The translations under genes and the position numbers were made by a program. A stretch of 64,000 nucleotides of DNA from Shinella sp. H4-D48. GTDB lineage: Bacteria > Pseudomonadota > Alphaproteobacteria > Rhizobiales > Rhizobiaceae. The stretch covers positions 914,001-978,000 of the forward strand of contig NZ_CP093337.1 of assembly GCF_022637395.1 (NCBI RefSeq). Direction: 5' to 3'. Below the pieces are notes generated by a model. It worked only from the letters and a program-made list of their open reading frames with translations, had not been told where the DNA came from and did not search any database. Each line of letters begins with the position of its first letter. Positions within the stretch are counted from its first letter, which is position 1. Shown here piece after piece: positions 30,359 to 39,769 of the stretch.

Positions 30359-31591
30359 TCAGCTTCCTTCTGTCGATGTTTCGAACCACGCGGTGATGAG
30401 GGCGCGCTCCTGAGGCGTCATGCCGGTGAGGTTGCCCGGCGGCATGGCGTGGCTGCGCCCTGCCTGCAGATAGATCTCGCGGGCATGAAGGGCAATCTGC
30501 TTGTCGCTTTCGAACACAACGTCTTTGGGTGCAGCACGCAGGCCTTCCCAGACCGGCTCTGCCGCATGGCACATGGAACAGCGCGTCGAGACGAGATCGC
30601 GAACCGCGGGAAAATGGCCGTTTGAGGCGAAACGCTGGGCGGCCGGCGGCAGGGCGGCATCGGCACGCTCGCCGGTCAGGACCTTCGGTACGGTGGACAG
30701 CCACATGATGACGAGGAAGATGAGCGCCGTGACGAGCCAGGTCCAGGTCGGTTTACCCTTGCGGGCGTGGGTGGTGTTGAACCAGTGGCGGATGGTCACG
30801 CCCATCAGGAAGACGAGGGCGGCGATGATCCAGTTGAAGGCCGTCGCGAAGGCGAGCGGATAGTGGTTCGACAGCATGAAGAAGATGACGGGCAGCGTCA
30901 GGTAGTTGTTGTGGGTGGAGCGCTGTTTGGCGATGACGCCGTATTTCGGATCGGGCGTGCGGCCGGCAATGAGATCGGCCACCACCACACGCTGGTTCGG
31001 CATGATGACGAAGAAGACGTTCGCCGACATGATCGTGGCGGTGAAGGCGCCGAGATGCAGGAAGGCGGCGCGGCCGGTGAAGACCTGCGTATAGCCCCAG
31101 GCCATGGCGACGAGAATGAAGTAGAGGACGATCATCAGTCCCCATGTGTTTTTGCCGAGCGGTGACTTGCACAGCAGGTCGTAGAGAATCCAGCCGAGCG
31201 CCAGGGAGGCGAGCGAGATGAGGATCGCCACCGGCGTTGAGACATCCAGCACGTTGCGATCGACGAGGAAGAGGTCGGCGCCGCCGTAATAGACGAGACA
31301 GAGCAGCGCGAAGCCGGAAAGCCAGGTCATGTAGCTTTCCCATTTGAACCACGTCAGATGCTCGGGCATGGAGGCCGGTGCCACGAGGTATTTCTGGATG
31401 TGGTAGAAGCCGCCGCCATGAACCTGCCATTCCTCGCCATAGGCGCCGGCGGGAAGATGCGGCCGTTTCACCAGGCCGAGATCGAGCGCGATGAAGTAGA
31501 AGGACGAGCCGATCCAGGCGATGGCGGTGATGACATGCAGCCAGCGGACGGCGAAGGTCATCCACTCCCAGGCAATGGCATATTCGTACAT
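30359..31591 (-). CDS. puuD: Urate hydroxylase PuuD, membrane protein with C-terminal cytochrome c
   Basis: This 410-residue inner-membrane protein oxidises urate to 5-hydroxyisourate. Its N-terminal part has about eight or nine membrane segments with conserved histidines (RWLHVITAIAWIG, HGGGFYHIQKY, HNNYLTLPVIFFMLSNHYPLAF). The C terminus is a cytochrome c domain with CSMCH near residue 325 and an axial Met candidate in HAMPPGN, which should send electrons to the respiratory chain. The start MYEYAIAWEW follows GGGGAAG. It is cotranscribed with guaD. Confidence 0.93.
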   Translation of the reverse strand: MYEYAIAWEWMTFAVRWLHVITAIAWIGSSFYFIALDLGLVKRPHLPAGAYGEEWQVHGGGFYHIQKYLVAPASMPEHLTWFKWESYMTWLSGFALLCLVYYGGADLFLVDRNVLDVSTPVAILISLASLALGWILYDLLCKSPLGKNTWGLMIVLYFILVAMAWGYTQVFTGRAAFLHLGAFTATIMSANVFFVIMPNQRVVVADLIAGRTPDPKYGVIAKQRSTHNNYLTLPVIFFMLSNHYPLAFATAFNWIIAALVFLMGVTIRHWFNTTHARKGKPTWTWLVTALIFLVIMWLSTVPKVLTGERADAALPPAAQRFASNGHFPAVRDLVSTRCSMCHAAEPVWEGLRAAPKDVVFESDKQIALHAREIYLQAGRSHAMPPGNLTGMTPQERALITAWFETSTEGS

Positions 31592-32310
31592 GCGGTCTTC
31601 CCCTCTGATGATCGCGCCGACTGCCACATTGCGCAAGATTCGCGGGCGAGGGAAGGGTGAATGCATATGCTGTCCGCCATGCGGTTCAGCCCGTACGGAG
31701 GACCGCCGGGGTGATGGGCATTCGGCAATCCGGAGAACCGCGCGAAAGCGTTGCCTCTGGAAAGGGTGTGTGTGGTGGCTTCGCTTTCGCGCGGCCCAGG
31801 CGTTCTTCGGAGGCGGTCTTGTCCTCCTTCAGGCATGGCAGGGCTTCGCTGCGCAGTTTGTTGGCGCATATGCCTTTTCCGAAAACCGCGTTCCGCACTT
31901 TTCGGGGATATGCGCTGCCACTCTGCCTGCATGGCGGACCCAAACCGACCCCGTGACCCGGGGAAGGGGGAAGCCCCGCACGGCGAAGGGCGTCACCCCC
32001 TCGTCGCTCCAAACCTCTTTCGCCCCTGCCGCACGTTACGGCAGACAACGAAAGCGCCTCCTCCCGCCCGCATCGACACGTTACGCGATCCGTCCGGCGG
32101 CGGAAGGACGTTCAGGATAGGCGATGCGCGGAAGGCGAGGATGATTTGCGGATGAAAAGGGCGGCGAGGATTGGAAGAATTGGGTTTTTCCGGCGTCGAT
32201 GTCCCCGCATTTCGCTGTTGTGGCGTCACAGTCCCCGCAAGCCTGGGGATGACGGCGGAAAGGTTGGGACAGTTGAGAGGGCGGGGCGGCGTGCGTGCAG
32301 GTGCCGTCCC
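31592..32310. other. Gene-poor region upstream of puuD
   Basis: About 720 bp lie between the LysR gene and puuD, both minus-strand. It should contain the puuD-guaD promoter near 31600-31680. A rhizobial-type palindromic element sits at 31864-31915. Several open frames up to about 200 codons occur on both strands, but they lack ribosome-binding sites, have no recognisable homology and overlap one another, so I call none. Confidence 0.5.
31864..31915. repeat. Rhizobial-type intergenic palindromic repeat
   Basis: A 52-bp imperfect palindrome has outer arms GCGCATAT/ATATGCGC (31864-31871 with 31908-31915) and inner arms CCGAAAA/TTTTCGG (31879-31885 with 31899-31905). Elements of this layout, with CCGAAAA and TTTTCGG arms flanking a short variable core inside ATGC-rich ends, are dispersed between genes in many Rhizobiales. 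No function is established. Confidence 0.6.
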
Positions 32311-33198
32311 TCACACCGCCTTGGGCAAGGCAGTGAGGATCCAGTCGTGGAAGGCCTTGATCTTGCGGATGTTGCGGCGGTTCTCGGGGTAGGCGAGCCA
32401 GTAGTCGCGGCCGTCGTTGCAGGTAAGCTCGAAGGGCTGGTAGAGCTGGCCGGCGGCGACTTCGGCGCGAAAATGGCCGGGATTAAGAATGGCGACGCCC
32501 TGGCCGGCCATGGCGACCTGTGCGTCGATGGTCTGGACGCCCAGCTCGTTGGCCGGAAAGCGTTCCAGGCCCGGATCATCGATGCCCGCGGCGGCAAACC
32601 AGGTGCGCCACCAGATGTCCAGCGGGCTGATGATGGGCAGTTTCAGGAGGTCGGCGGGCGCGCGGATGCCGCCGATCGTCTCGGCAAGTTTGGGGCTGAG
32701 CATCGGTGCGAAATCCATGCGCATGACGCGGTGGCAGGCAAGACCCGGCCAGTCACCCTTGCCCCAGCGGATCGAGACATCGGCCTCCTCGCGTGAGAAA
32801 TCGATCAGGTCCTGCGATGTGGACAGCCGCACCGCGATGGCCGGATGCTTGAGCTGGAAATCGCCGAGCGTGCGGCTCAGCCACTGCGTGGCGAAGGTGG
32901 GCGTGGAATTGATATGCAGCTTTTCCTCGCTCGCGCCCTTCAGGTCGGCGATGGCTTCGGCGAGCTTGCCGAGACCTTCCGCCACCTTGGGCCGCAGACG
33001 CTCGCCGGCCTCGCTCAGCACGACCTGACGCGGCTGGCGCAGGAAGAGCGTTACGCCGAGCGTCTCCTCCAGAAGCTTGATCTGGTAGCTGACCGCCGTC
33101 TGGGTCATGCCGAGCTCGTCGCCGGCGCGGGTGAAGCTGCCGTGACGTGCGGCCGCCTCGAAGACGCGTAGCGCATTGAGCGGGACGTTCCGGGACAT
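32311..33198 (-). CDS. LysR-family transcriptional regulator (GcvA-like)
   Basis: This 295-residue regulator has the LysR winged helix-turn-helix at residues about 5-65 (NALRVFEAAARHGSFTRAGDELGMTQTAVSYQIKLLEE), followed by a type 2 periplasmic-binding-like effector domain with DVSIRWGKGDW, as in GcvA-type members. The ATG at 33198 gives MSRNVPLNAL; a TTG four codons upstream, with AAGAGA before it, is an alternative. It is divergent from the small DUF1127 gene across 106 bp holding a 12-bp palindrome. Its position beside purine genes invites, but does not prove, a role in their control. Confidence 0.88.
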   Translation of the reverse strand: MSRNVPLNALRVFEAAARHGSFTRAGDELGMTQTAVSYQIKLLEETLGVTLFLRQPRQVVLSEAGERLRPKVAEGLGKLAEAIADLKGASEEKLHINSTPTFATQWLSRTLGDFQLKHPAIAVRLSTSQDLIDFSREEADVSIRWGKGDWPGLACHRVMRMDFAPMLSPKLAETIGGIRAPADLLKLPIISPLDIWWRTWFAAAGIDDPGLERFPANELGVQTIDAQVAMAGQGVAILNPGHFRAEVAAGQLYQPFELTCNDGRDYWLAYPENRRNIRKIKAFHDWILTALPKAV

Positions 33199-33241
33199 CT
33201 TCAAGGCCAAGTTCTCTTTATGGATGTAGATGAAGGTTCGA

Positions 33242-33253
33242 TTGGAATTCCAA
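33242..33253. promoter_or_regulatory. Candidate operator between lysR and DUF1127 gene
   Basis: TTGGAATTCCAA is a perfect 12-bp palindrome in the 106-bp divergent region. LysR proteins bind short interrupted palindromes near their own promoter, so this is a candidate site; no experimental or comparative support is available here. Confidence 0.3.
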
Positions 33254-33304
33254 CATTTTCCAGGGCATCGTGCAATCCATCACTGGAAATTTCGAGGCTT
33301 CATC

Positions 33305-33484
33305 ATGTCCTACGCTGTTGATCGGGAGCCCGTCGGCGTCCTGCCGTTTCGTGAACTCACTTTCTGGCAAAGGCTGTCACACGGCATCTTCCGCCGGCAG
33401 CGGGCGGCTATATCGCGGCTCGACGTCACCGCGCTATCGGATCACCTGAAACGGGATCTCGGCTTTCTTGACGGGCGCTGTTAG
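33305..33484 (+). CDS. Small DUF1127 protein
   Basis: This 59-residue basic protein (starting MSYAVDREPVG) carries the DUF1127 core in its second half: a WQRLSHGIFRRQRAAISRL helix and the conserved HLKRDLGF turn. Small DUF1127 proteins in alphaproteobacteria have been linked to RNA-related regulation and phosphate or carbon metabolism; the role of this copy is unknown. It diverges from the LysR gene. Its last bases overlap the last bases of the convergent xdhC gene. An in-frame start at 33230 lacks support. Confidence 0.8.
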   Translation: MSYAVDREPVGVLPFRELTFWQRLSHGIFRRQRAAISRLDVTALSDHLKRDLGFLDGRC

Positions 33485-34347
33485 AGCCCTGCCGGATCAT
33501 TCGATACCGAAGCAATCCCGCTTCGGCTGGAAATGCCCTGGGTTTTCGCGGCGAAGGCGACGAGCAGTTCGGCGGCGGTCATGGCGGCGATAACCTCAGG
33601 CCGCTTGTCGTTCACGGCCGTTCCGCCAATCGGCAGGACGAGCCTGTCGGCCACGCTGCGCTCGATGCCTTCCTCATCCAGCGTGTGCAGGAAGCTGGCG
33701 CGCTTCGACTTCGAGCCGACCATGCCGATATAGGCAAGGTCGGTGCGGGCGAGCGCTTCGCGCGCGATCATGAAATCGAGCGCGTGATCATGCGTGACGA
33801 TGACGACGGCCGAGCCCGGCGGAATGTCCGCGACCACCGATTCCGGCATGGCGTTCAGCCGATGATGCACCTCCGAGGTCATCTGGTCGAGTTCGGTCTC
33901 GCGCGTCTCCACGACGAAAACCTTGAGCGGCAGAGGCGTCAGCGCATCGGCCAGCGCGCGCCCGACATGGCCCGCGCCGAAGACCCAGACCTGCGGCTTG
34001 CGCCGCTCATCCTCGGCCAGCCGTGCATCCAGCGCGGCGCGGGCTGGCTCGTCCGCAAAGGTGAAGGTCAGCGTGACGCGGCCGCCGCAGCACTCGCCGA
34101 TCTCGGGGCCAAGCTGGATCTCGAGCACCGGCTCGCCGCCGGCCTCGGCCAGCAGCTTGCGCGCGTTCTCGATGGCTTCGTATTCCAGCTGCCCGCCGCC
34201 GATGGTGCCGTGAATATCGGTCGGCGCCACCAGCATGAAGGCGCCGGCGTCGCGCGGGGCCGAGCCCTTGACGGCGGTGATATCGACGATGACGACGCGG
34301 TGTTCCCGGGCGAGAAAACCCTCCAGGCTGTCCTGCAGAAAATTCAT
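33481..34347 (-). CDS. xdhC: Xanthine dehydrogenase accessory protein XdhC
   Basis: This 288-residue XdhC-family chaperone binds molybdenum cofactor and inserts the sulfurated form into xanthine dehydrogenase. It shows VDITAVKGSAPRDAGAFMLV at the N terminus, GTIGGGQLEYEAIENAR, a Cys-containing GECCGGRVTL block and a Rossmann-like VWVFGAGHVGRAL near residue 140. The frame ends inside the DUF1127 gene tail. The usual partners xdhA and xdhB are not present in this window; the gene lies 38 bp downstream of bdhA on the same strand. Confidence 0.92.
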   Translation of the reverse strand: MNFLQDSLEGFLAREHRVVIVDITAVKGSAPRDAGAFMLVAPTDIHGTIGGGQLEYEAIENARKLLAEAGGEPVLEIQLGPEIGECCGGRVTLTFTFADEPARAALDARLAEDERRKPQVWVFGAGHVGRALADALTPLPLKVFVVETRETELDQMTSEVHHRLNAMPESVVADIPPGSAVVIVTHDHALDFMIAREALARTDLAYIGMVGSKSKRASFLHTLDEEGIERSVADRLVLPIGGTAVNDKRPEVIAAMTAAELLVAFAAKTQGISSRSGIASVSNDPAGL

Positions 34348-34385
34348 TGTTGTCTTCTTGTTTGCTGCTTATCGGTTGTTTGTTC

Positions 34386-35159
34386 TTACTGGGCGGTCCA
34401 GCCGCCATCGACGGAGATGTGGGTGCCGTTGATGGACTTTGCCGCATCCGAGGCGAGGAAAAGCGCGATGGCCGCGACCTCGTCGGTGCCGACGAATTCC
34501 TTGGTGGGCTGGAATTTCAGCATGACATCCGATTTCACCTCGGCCTCGCTGATGCCGCGGGCCTTGGCCGTATCGGGGATCTGTTTTTCGACGAGGGGTG
34601 TGAGCACATAGCCGGGGCAGATGGTGTTGGCGGTGATGCGGTTTTCGGCAACTTCCAGCGCCACGGTCTTCGTGAGACCCATGACGCCGTGCTTGGCGGC
34701 GACATAGGCGGCCTTGAAGGGGGAGGCGACCAGGCCGTGCGCGGAGGCGATGTTGATGATGCGGCCCCAGCCCTTGCGCTTCATGTGCGGCACGGCATTG
34801 CGAATGGTGTGGAAGGAGCTGGAAAGATTGATCGCGATGATCTGGTCCCACTTCTCCACGGGAAAGTCCTCGATCTTCTCGACATGCTGGATGCCGGCAT
34901 TGTTGACGAGGATATCGACGCCGTCGAACTGTTCGACCGCCGTCTGGATGAGGTCGGAAATCTCGTGCGGTTTGGTCATGTCGGCGGGGTGGTAGAGCAC
35001 CTTGCCCTTGCCGAGCCCGTCGAGCTTCGCGCGGATCGCCTCGATCTCATCGGCCGCGCCGAAGCCGTTGATGACGACATTGGCGTTGTTTTCGGCAAAG
35101 GCGGTGGCGATGGCGAGACCGATGCCGCTGGTCGAGCCGGTGACGACGACGCTTTTCAT
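34386..35159 (-). CDS. bdhA: 3-Hydroxybutyrate dehydrogenase
   Basis: This 257-residue short-chain dehydrogenase oxidises D-3-hydroxybutyrate to acetoacetate with NAD, a step in use of polyhydroxybutyrate. It has the cofactor motif TGSTSGIG, the NNAGIQHVEKIEDFP stretch typical of the family, active-site Tyr and Lys in YVAAKHG, and ICPGYVLTPLV. The start MKSVVVTGS has GGAG at 9-nt spacing; the open frame upstream is spurious. It precedes xdhC in a likely operon and diverges from glpK. Confidence 0.93.
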   Translation of the reverse strand: MKSVVVTGSTSGIGLAIATAFAENNANVVINGFGAADEIEAIRAKLDGLGKGKVLYHPADMTKPHEISDLIQTAVEQFDGVDILVNNAGIQHVEKIEDFPVEKWDQIIAINLSSSFHTIRNAVPHMKRKGWGRIINIASAHGLVASPFKAAYVAAKHGVMGLTKTVALEVAENRITANTICPGYVLTPLVEKQIPDTAKARGISEAEVKSDVMLKFQPTKEFVGTDEVAAIALFLASDAAKSINGTHISVDGGWTAQ

Positions 35160-35284
35160 GAGGGCAATCTCCAGTTCATGCTCTGATGTCGGCAGCCTAC
35201 GCCCAAAATTCAAGCAATGACAATTGCGTTTTGCGCGCGGTACAGTCCCGCTGGAAGCGGAGCAAAGGTGCGTTTTATTTTCCT

Positions 35285-35311
35285 TTGACATTCGTTTTTG
35301 TATCGTATTGA
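35285..35311 (+). promoter_or_regulatory. Possible glpK promoter
   Basis: A perfect TTGACA -35-like hexamer (35285-35290) is followed 15 bp later by TATTGA, 43 bp before glpK, in an AT-rich patch. The spacing is short and the -10 weak, so this is tentative. Confidence 0.3.
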
Positions 35312-35353
35312 AGATTCGAAGGGTCCTGGAGAGGCCCGCAACGGGAGGGCGGA

Positions 35354-36847
<1,494 letters not shown>

Positions 36848-36855
36848 GATTTTGG

Positions 36856-37404
36856 TCACGGGGAGGGCGGTCTGGCGCCCTTCCAGTCCGCGCGGTTCAG
36901 CTCGTACCATACTTCGCCCTGTTCGCAGCCCGGGAAGATGTCCGGGCCGGTAACATCGACGGTGCGCGTGGGGCGCATGCCGAGCTTTTCCATGACGCGG
37001 CGCGAGGGATGGTTCACGGCCATCGTGCAGGCGACGATGGTATCGTAGCCGGCGTTCTCGAACCCCCAGTTCACAAGGGCTGCGGCACTTTCCGATGCAA
37101 AACCGTGGCCCCATTGCGCCTGTCGCAGGCGGTAGCCGAGTTCGGCCAGCCTTCCCGTTTCCGGCCAAAGGCAGATCCAGCCGACGAAGACCCGGCTGGC
37201 GGTGCGTCGGACGGTCCAGACATGGGGCTCGGTGCCGCGCGGCATGAGGAAGGTTGCATCCGGGTCGCTCTCCGCCTTTCCGACCGGGTGGCCGCCATTG
37301 AGGAAGCGCATGACTGCGGGATCGCTTTCGAGCGCGATGAAATCGGCGCGGTCGTCAGGCGTGCACGGGGTCAGTGTCAGTTGCTTGGTCTGCAACACCG
37401 TCAT
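36856..37404 (-). CDS. GNAT-family N-acetyltransferase (RimJ/RimL type)
   Basis: This 182-residue protein has the GNAT acetyl-CoA fold of the RimJ/RimL subgroup: TKQLTLTPCTPDD at the N terminus, ELGYRLRQAQWGHGFASE (pyrophosphate loop) in the middle and NHPSRRVMEKLGM near the C terminus. The substrate is unknown. GGAGG fixes the start at MTVLQTKQ; the additional open frame upstream is not supported. Confidence 0.85.
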   Translation of the reverse strand: MTVLQTKQLTLTPCTPDDRADFIALESDPAVMRFLNGGHPVGKAESDPDATFLMPRGTEPHVWTVRRTASRVFVGWICLWPETGRLAELGYRLRQAQWGHGFASESAAALVNWGFENAGYDTIVACTMAVNHPSRRVMEKLGMRPTRTVDVTGPDIFPGCEQGEVWYELNRADWKGARPPSP

Positions 37405-37541
37405 GCGTTCGGTCCTCCCTCTGGCGGTAACTAAGCCCGATTTCTCTGCTTTGCCAGCCCGGCGGCGGATGCGTGCAGAAAATCGGTGCATGACGGCGGG
37501 CGGAGCGGTATGGATCGGCCGGTTTGTCAATGGAGATCGCC

Positions 37542-37970
37542 ATGCCGCAGGCCGAAGACCGGTGCGCGACGCCTTCGCCCGCCACCGTGCCGGGCCGGGC
37601 GTGCGGTGGATGCACGCTGTGTTGCCGGCTGCCCGATATCGACCTGTTCGACAAGCCGGCCAACGCCTGGTGCCGGCATTGTATTGCTGGCAAGGGCTGT
37701 TCGATCTACGAGGAGCGGCCGTCTGTCTGCCGGGATTTTCTCTGTCTGTGGATGACGGACGCTACGCTCGGCGCTGCCTGGGACCCGTCGCGTTCCCACA
37801 TGATGATCTATCGGCAGGGGCCGCAGATCACCGTTCTGGTCGATCCCGATCACGCGGATATCTGGCGGCTGGAGCCGTATCACGCGCAGTTGCAGGCCTG
37901 GGCTGACCAGGGGGCGTCGACAGGCGGCTATGTCATCGTGTTCCAGCAGGACGACGTCTTCAAGATCTGA
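37542..37970 (+). CDS. YkgJ-like cysteine-cluster protein
   Basis: This 142-residue protein carries nine cysteines in its first 70 residues, beginning with the CxxCxxCC-like block ACGGCTLCCRLPDI and continuing with WCRHC, GKGC, VCRDFLC. This spacing resembles the YkgJ/UPF0153 family, thought to chelate zinc or iron. The second half is a small alpha/beta region without motifs. I chose the ATG with GGAGA upstream (MPQAEDRC); two earlier starts add four to six residues. Cellular role unknown. Confidence 0.72.
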   Translation: MPQAEDRCATPSPATVPGRACGGCTLCCRLPDIDLFDKPANAWCRHCIAGKGCSIYEERPSVCRDFLCLWMTDATLGAAWDPSRSHMMIYRQGPQITVLVDPDHADIWRLEPYHAQLQAWADQGASTGGYVIVFQQDDVFKI

Positions 37971-38045
37971 TCCGGTGAAAATAATCCGGTGCGGCCTGTC
38001 GGCGGACGCGCTACGTCTACGTCTTCCAGCCAACGGGAGGTTTCC

Positions 38046-38420
38046 ATGCTGTATGCCGTTCTCTGCTACGATTCCGAAAGTGAAGTCTGTGCCTGGTCGA
38101 AGGAGCAGGACGACAAGGTCATGGCCGATCTCGGCGCCGTCAACCAGCGTTATGCCGAGGCCGGCAAGCTGGGGCCTGTCGCCCGCCTGATGCCGACGAC
38201 GGCGGCCGTGACGGTGCGCAAGGGCGCGACCGACGCCATCGTGATGGACGGGCCGTTTGCCGAGACGAAGGAACAGTTCCTCGGCTTCTTCGTGGTGCAG
38301 GCCGAGACGCTGGAGGAGGCGATCACCTTCGCGCGCGAGCTTTCCGCCGCCAATCCGGCGCACGGCACCTATGAAATCCGGCCGCTGCAATATTTCATGC
38401 CGGGAGTGCCCATCGCATGA
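38046..38420 (+). CDS. YCII/DGPF-domain protein
   Basis: This 124-residue protein belongs to the YCII-related family and has the name-giving motif in MDGPFAETKEQFLGFFVVQ, followed by the conserved C-terminal EIRPL. Such proteins are found next to ECF42-type sigma factors, as here, where the next gene overlaps by 4 nt (ATGA). Whether it is an enzyme or a modulator of the sigma factor is not known. GGGAGG precedes the ATG. Confidence 0.85.
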   Translation: MLYAVLCYDSESEVCAWSKEQDDKVMADLGAVNQRYAEAGKLGPVARLMPTTAAVTVRKGATDAIVMDGPFAETKEQFLGFFVVQAETLEEAITFARELSAANPAHGTYEIRPLQYFMPGVPIA

Positions 38421-39688
38421 CGGACCCCGGCTGGATCGATCTTGCGCTCACATCGGCGCGGCCGCAGGCCATGGGCGCGCTTCTGCGCTATTTCCGTGAC
38501 CTCGACCTCGCGCAGGAGGCCTTTCAGGAGGCCTGTCTCAGGGCGCTGAAGACCTGGCCGGAAAAGGGACCGCCGCGCGACCCCGCGGCCTGGCTGATCT
38601 TCGTGGGCCGCAACAGTGGTATCGACCAGGTGCGCAAGCGGGCAAAGACCCAGCCGCTGCCGCCCGAAGAGATGCTCTCCGACCTCGAGGACCGGGAGGC
38701 GGACATGGCCGACCGGCTGGACGGCGCGCATTACCGCGACGATATTCTGCGGCTGCTCTTTGTCTGCTGCCATCCCGAACTGCCGGCGACACAGCAGATC
38801 GCGCTGGCGCTGCGCATCGTTTCCGGGCTTTCCGTGCGCCAGATCGCGCGCGCGTTCCTCGTATCGGAAGCGGCGATGGAGCAGCGCATCACGCGGGCCA
38901 AAGCGCGGATCGGCGCGGCGGGCGTTGCCTTCGAGACGCCGGATGCGATGGCGCGCGCCGAACGCCTCGGCCGTGTCGCCGCGATGATCTATCTCGTCTT
39001 CAACGAGGGCTATTCGGCCGGCGCGCCGGAAAAGCTCGATACGCCGTTCTGCGCGGAGGCGATCCGGCTGGCGCGGTTGCTTTTGGTGCTGTTTCCGGCC
39101 GAACCGGAGATCATGGGGCTGACGGCGCTGCTGCTGCTCCAGCATGCGCGGCGCAAGGCGCGTTTCGACGGCGACGGCCAGATCGTGCTTCTGGAGGACC
39201 AGGACCGGGCGCTCTGGGACCGCGGCATGATCGACGAAGCACTGGTGCTTATCGACAAGGCGCTGCGCCATCGCGCGCCGGGGCCATTCCAGATCCAGGC
39301 GGCGATTGCCGCGCTGCATGCCCGCGCGCTGACTGCCGCGCAAACCGACTGGCTGGAGATAGATCTTCTCTACCAGACACTGGAGCGCCTCCAGCCGTCG
39401 CCGGTCGTGACGCTCAACCGGGCGGTGGCGGTGTCGAAGCGCGCGGGGCCGGAGGCCGCACTGGCGCTGGTGGAGCCGCTGGCGGATACGCTTTCGGGCT
39501 ACTTCTACTTCCACGGCCTGCGCGGCGGGCTCCTGAAACAGCTCGGCCGCTATGCCGAGGCCCGCGACGCCTTCGGCAAGGCGATCGCACTTGCCACCTC
39601 TACCGCGGAAGCCGCGCATATCCGCCAGCATCTCGACAGCCTGCAGCGTGAGATGGCCGCAGGTGCCGTGCCTTCAAGCGCTCCGTAA
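38417..39688 (+). CDS. ECF42-type RNA polymerase sigma factor
   Basis: This 423-residue protein has sigma-70 region 2 (residues about 10-75, DLDLAQEAFQEACLRALKTWP) and region 4 (about 110-160, LALRIVSGLSVRQIARAFLVSEAAMEQRITRAKARI). A 250-residue C-terminal extension includes FNEGYSAG and tetratricopeptide-like helices (LADTLSGYFYFHGLRGGLLKQLGRYAEAR). This layout defines the ECF42 group, which lacks a classical anti-sigma factor and is linked with DGPF proteins; the upstream YCII gene overlaps it by 4 nt. The C-terminal domain is thought to be needed for activity. Confidence 0.9.
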   Translation: MTDPGWIDLALTSARPQAMGALLRYFRDLDLAQEAFQEACLRALKTWPEKGPPRDPAAWLIFVGRNSGIDQVRKRAKTQPLPPEEMLSDLEDREADMADRLDGAHYRDDILRLLFVCCHPELPATQQIALALRIVSGLSVRQIARAFLVSEAAMEQRITRAKARIGAAGVAFETPDAMARAERLGRVAAMIYLVFNEGYSAGAPEKLDTPFCAEAIRLARLLLVLFPAEPEIMGLTALLLLQHARRKARFDGDGQIVLLEDQDRALWDRGMIDEALVLIDKALRHRAPGPFQIQAAIAALHARALTAAQTDWLEIDLLYQTLERLQPSPVVTLNRAVAVSKRAGPEAALALVEPLADTLSGYFYFHGLRGGLLKQLGRYAEARDAFGKAIALATSTAEAAHIRQHLDSLQREMAAGAVPSSAP

Positions 39689-39769
39689 ACACACTGTTTC
39701 CCGAGCGGGGCTTTCAACCGGGGCGCGGACGCCATATTTCAGGGAAAATCCTCTGATCTGGAACCTCCC

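Noticed and set aside
31521-32120. Open frames of 100-200 codons in the gap upstream of puuD
   Set aside because: They overlap on both strands, lack ribosome-binding sites and look like high-GC noise.
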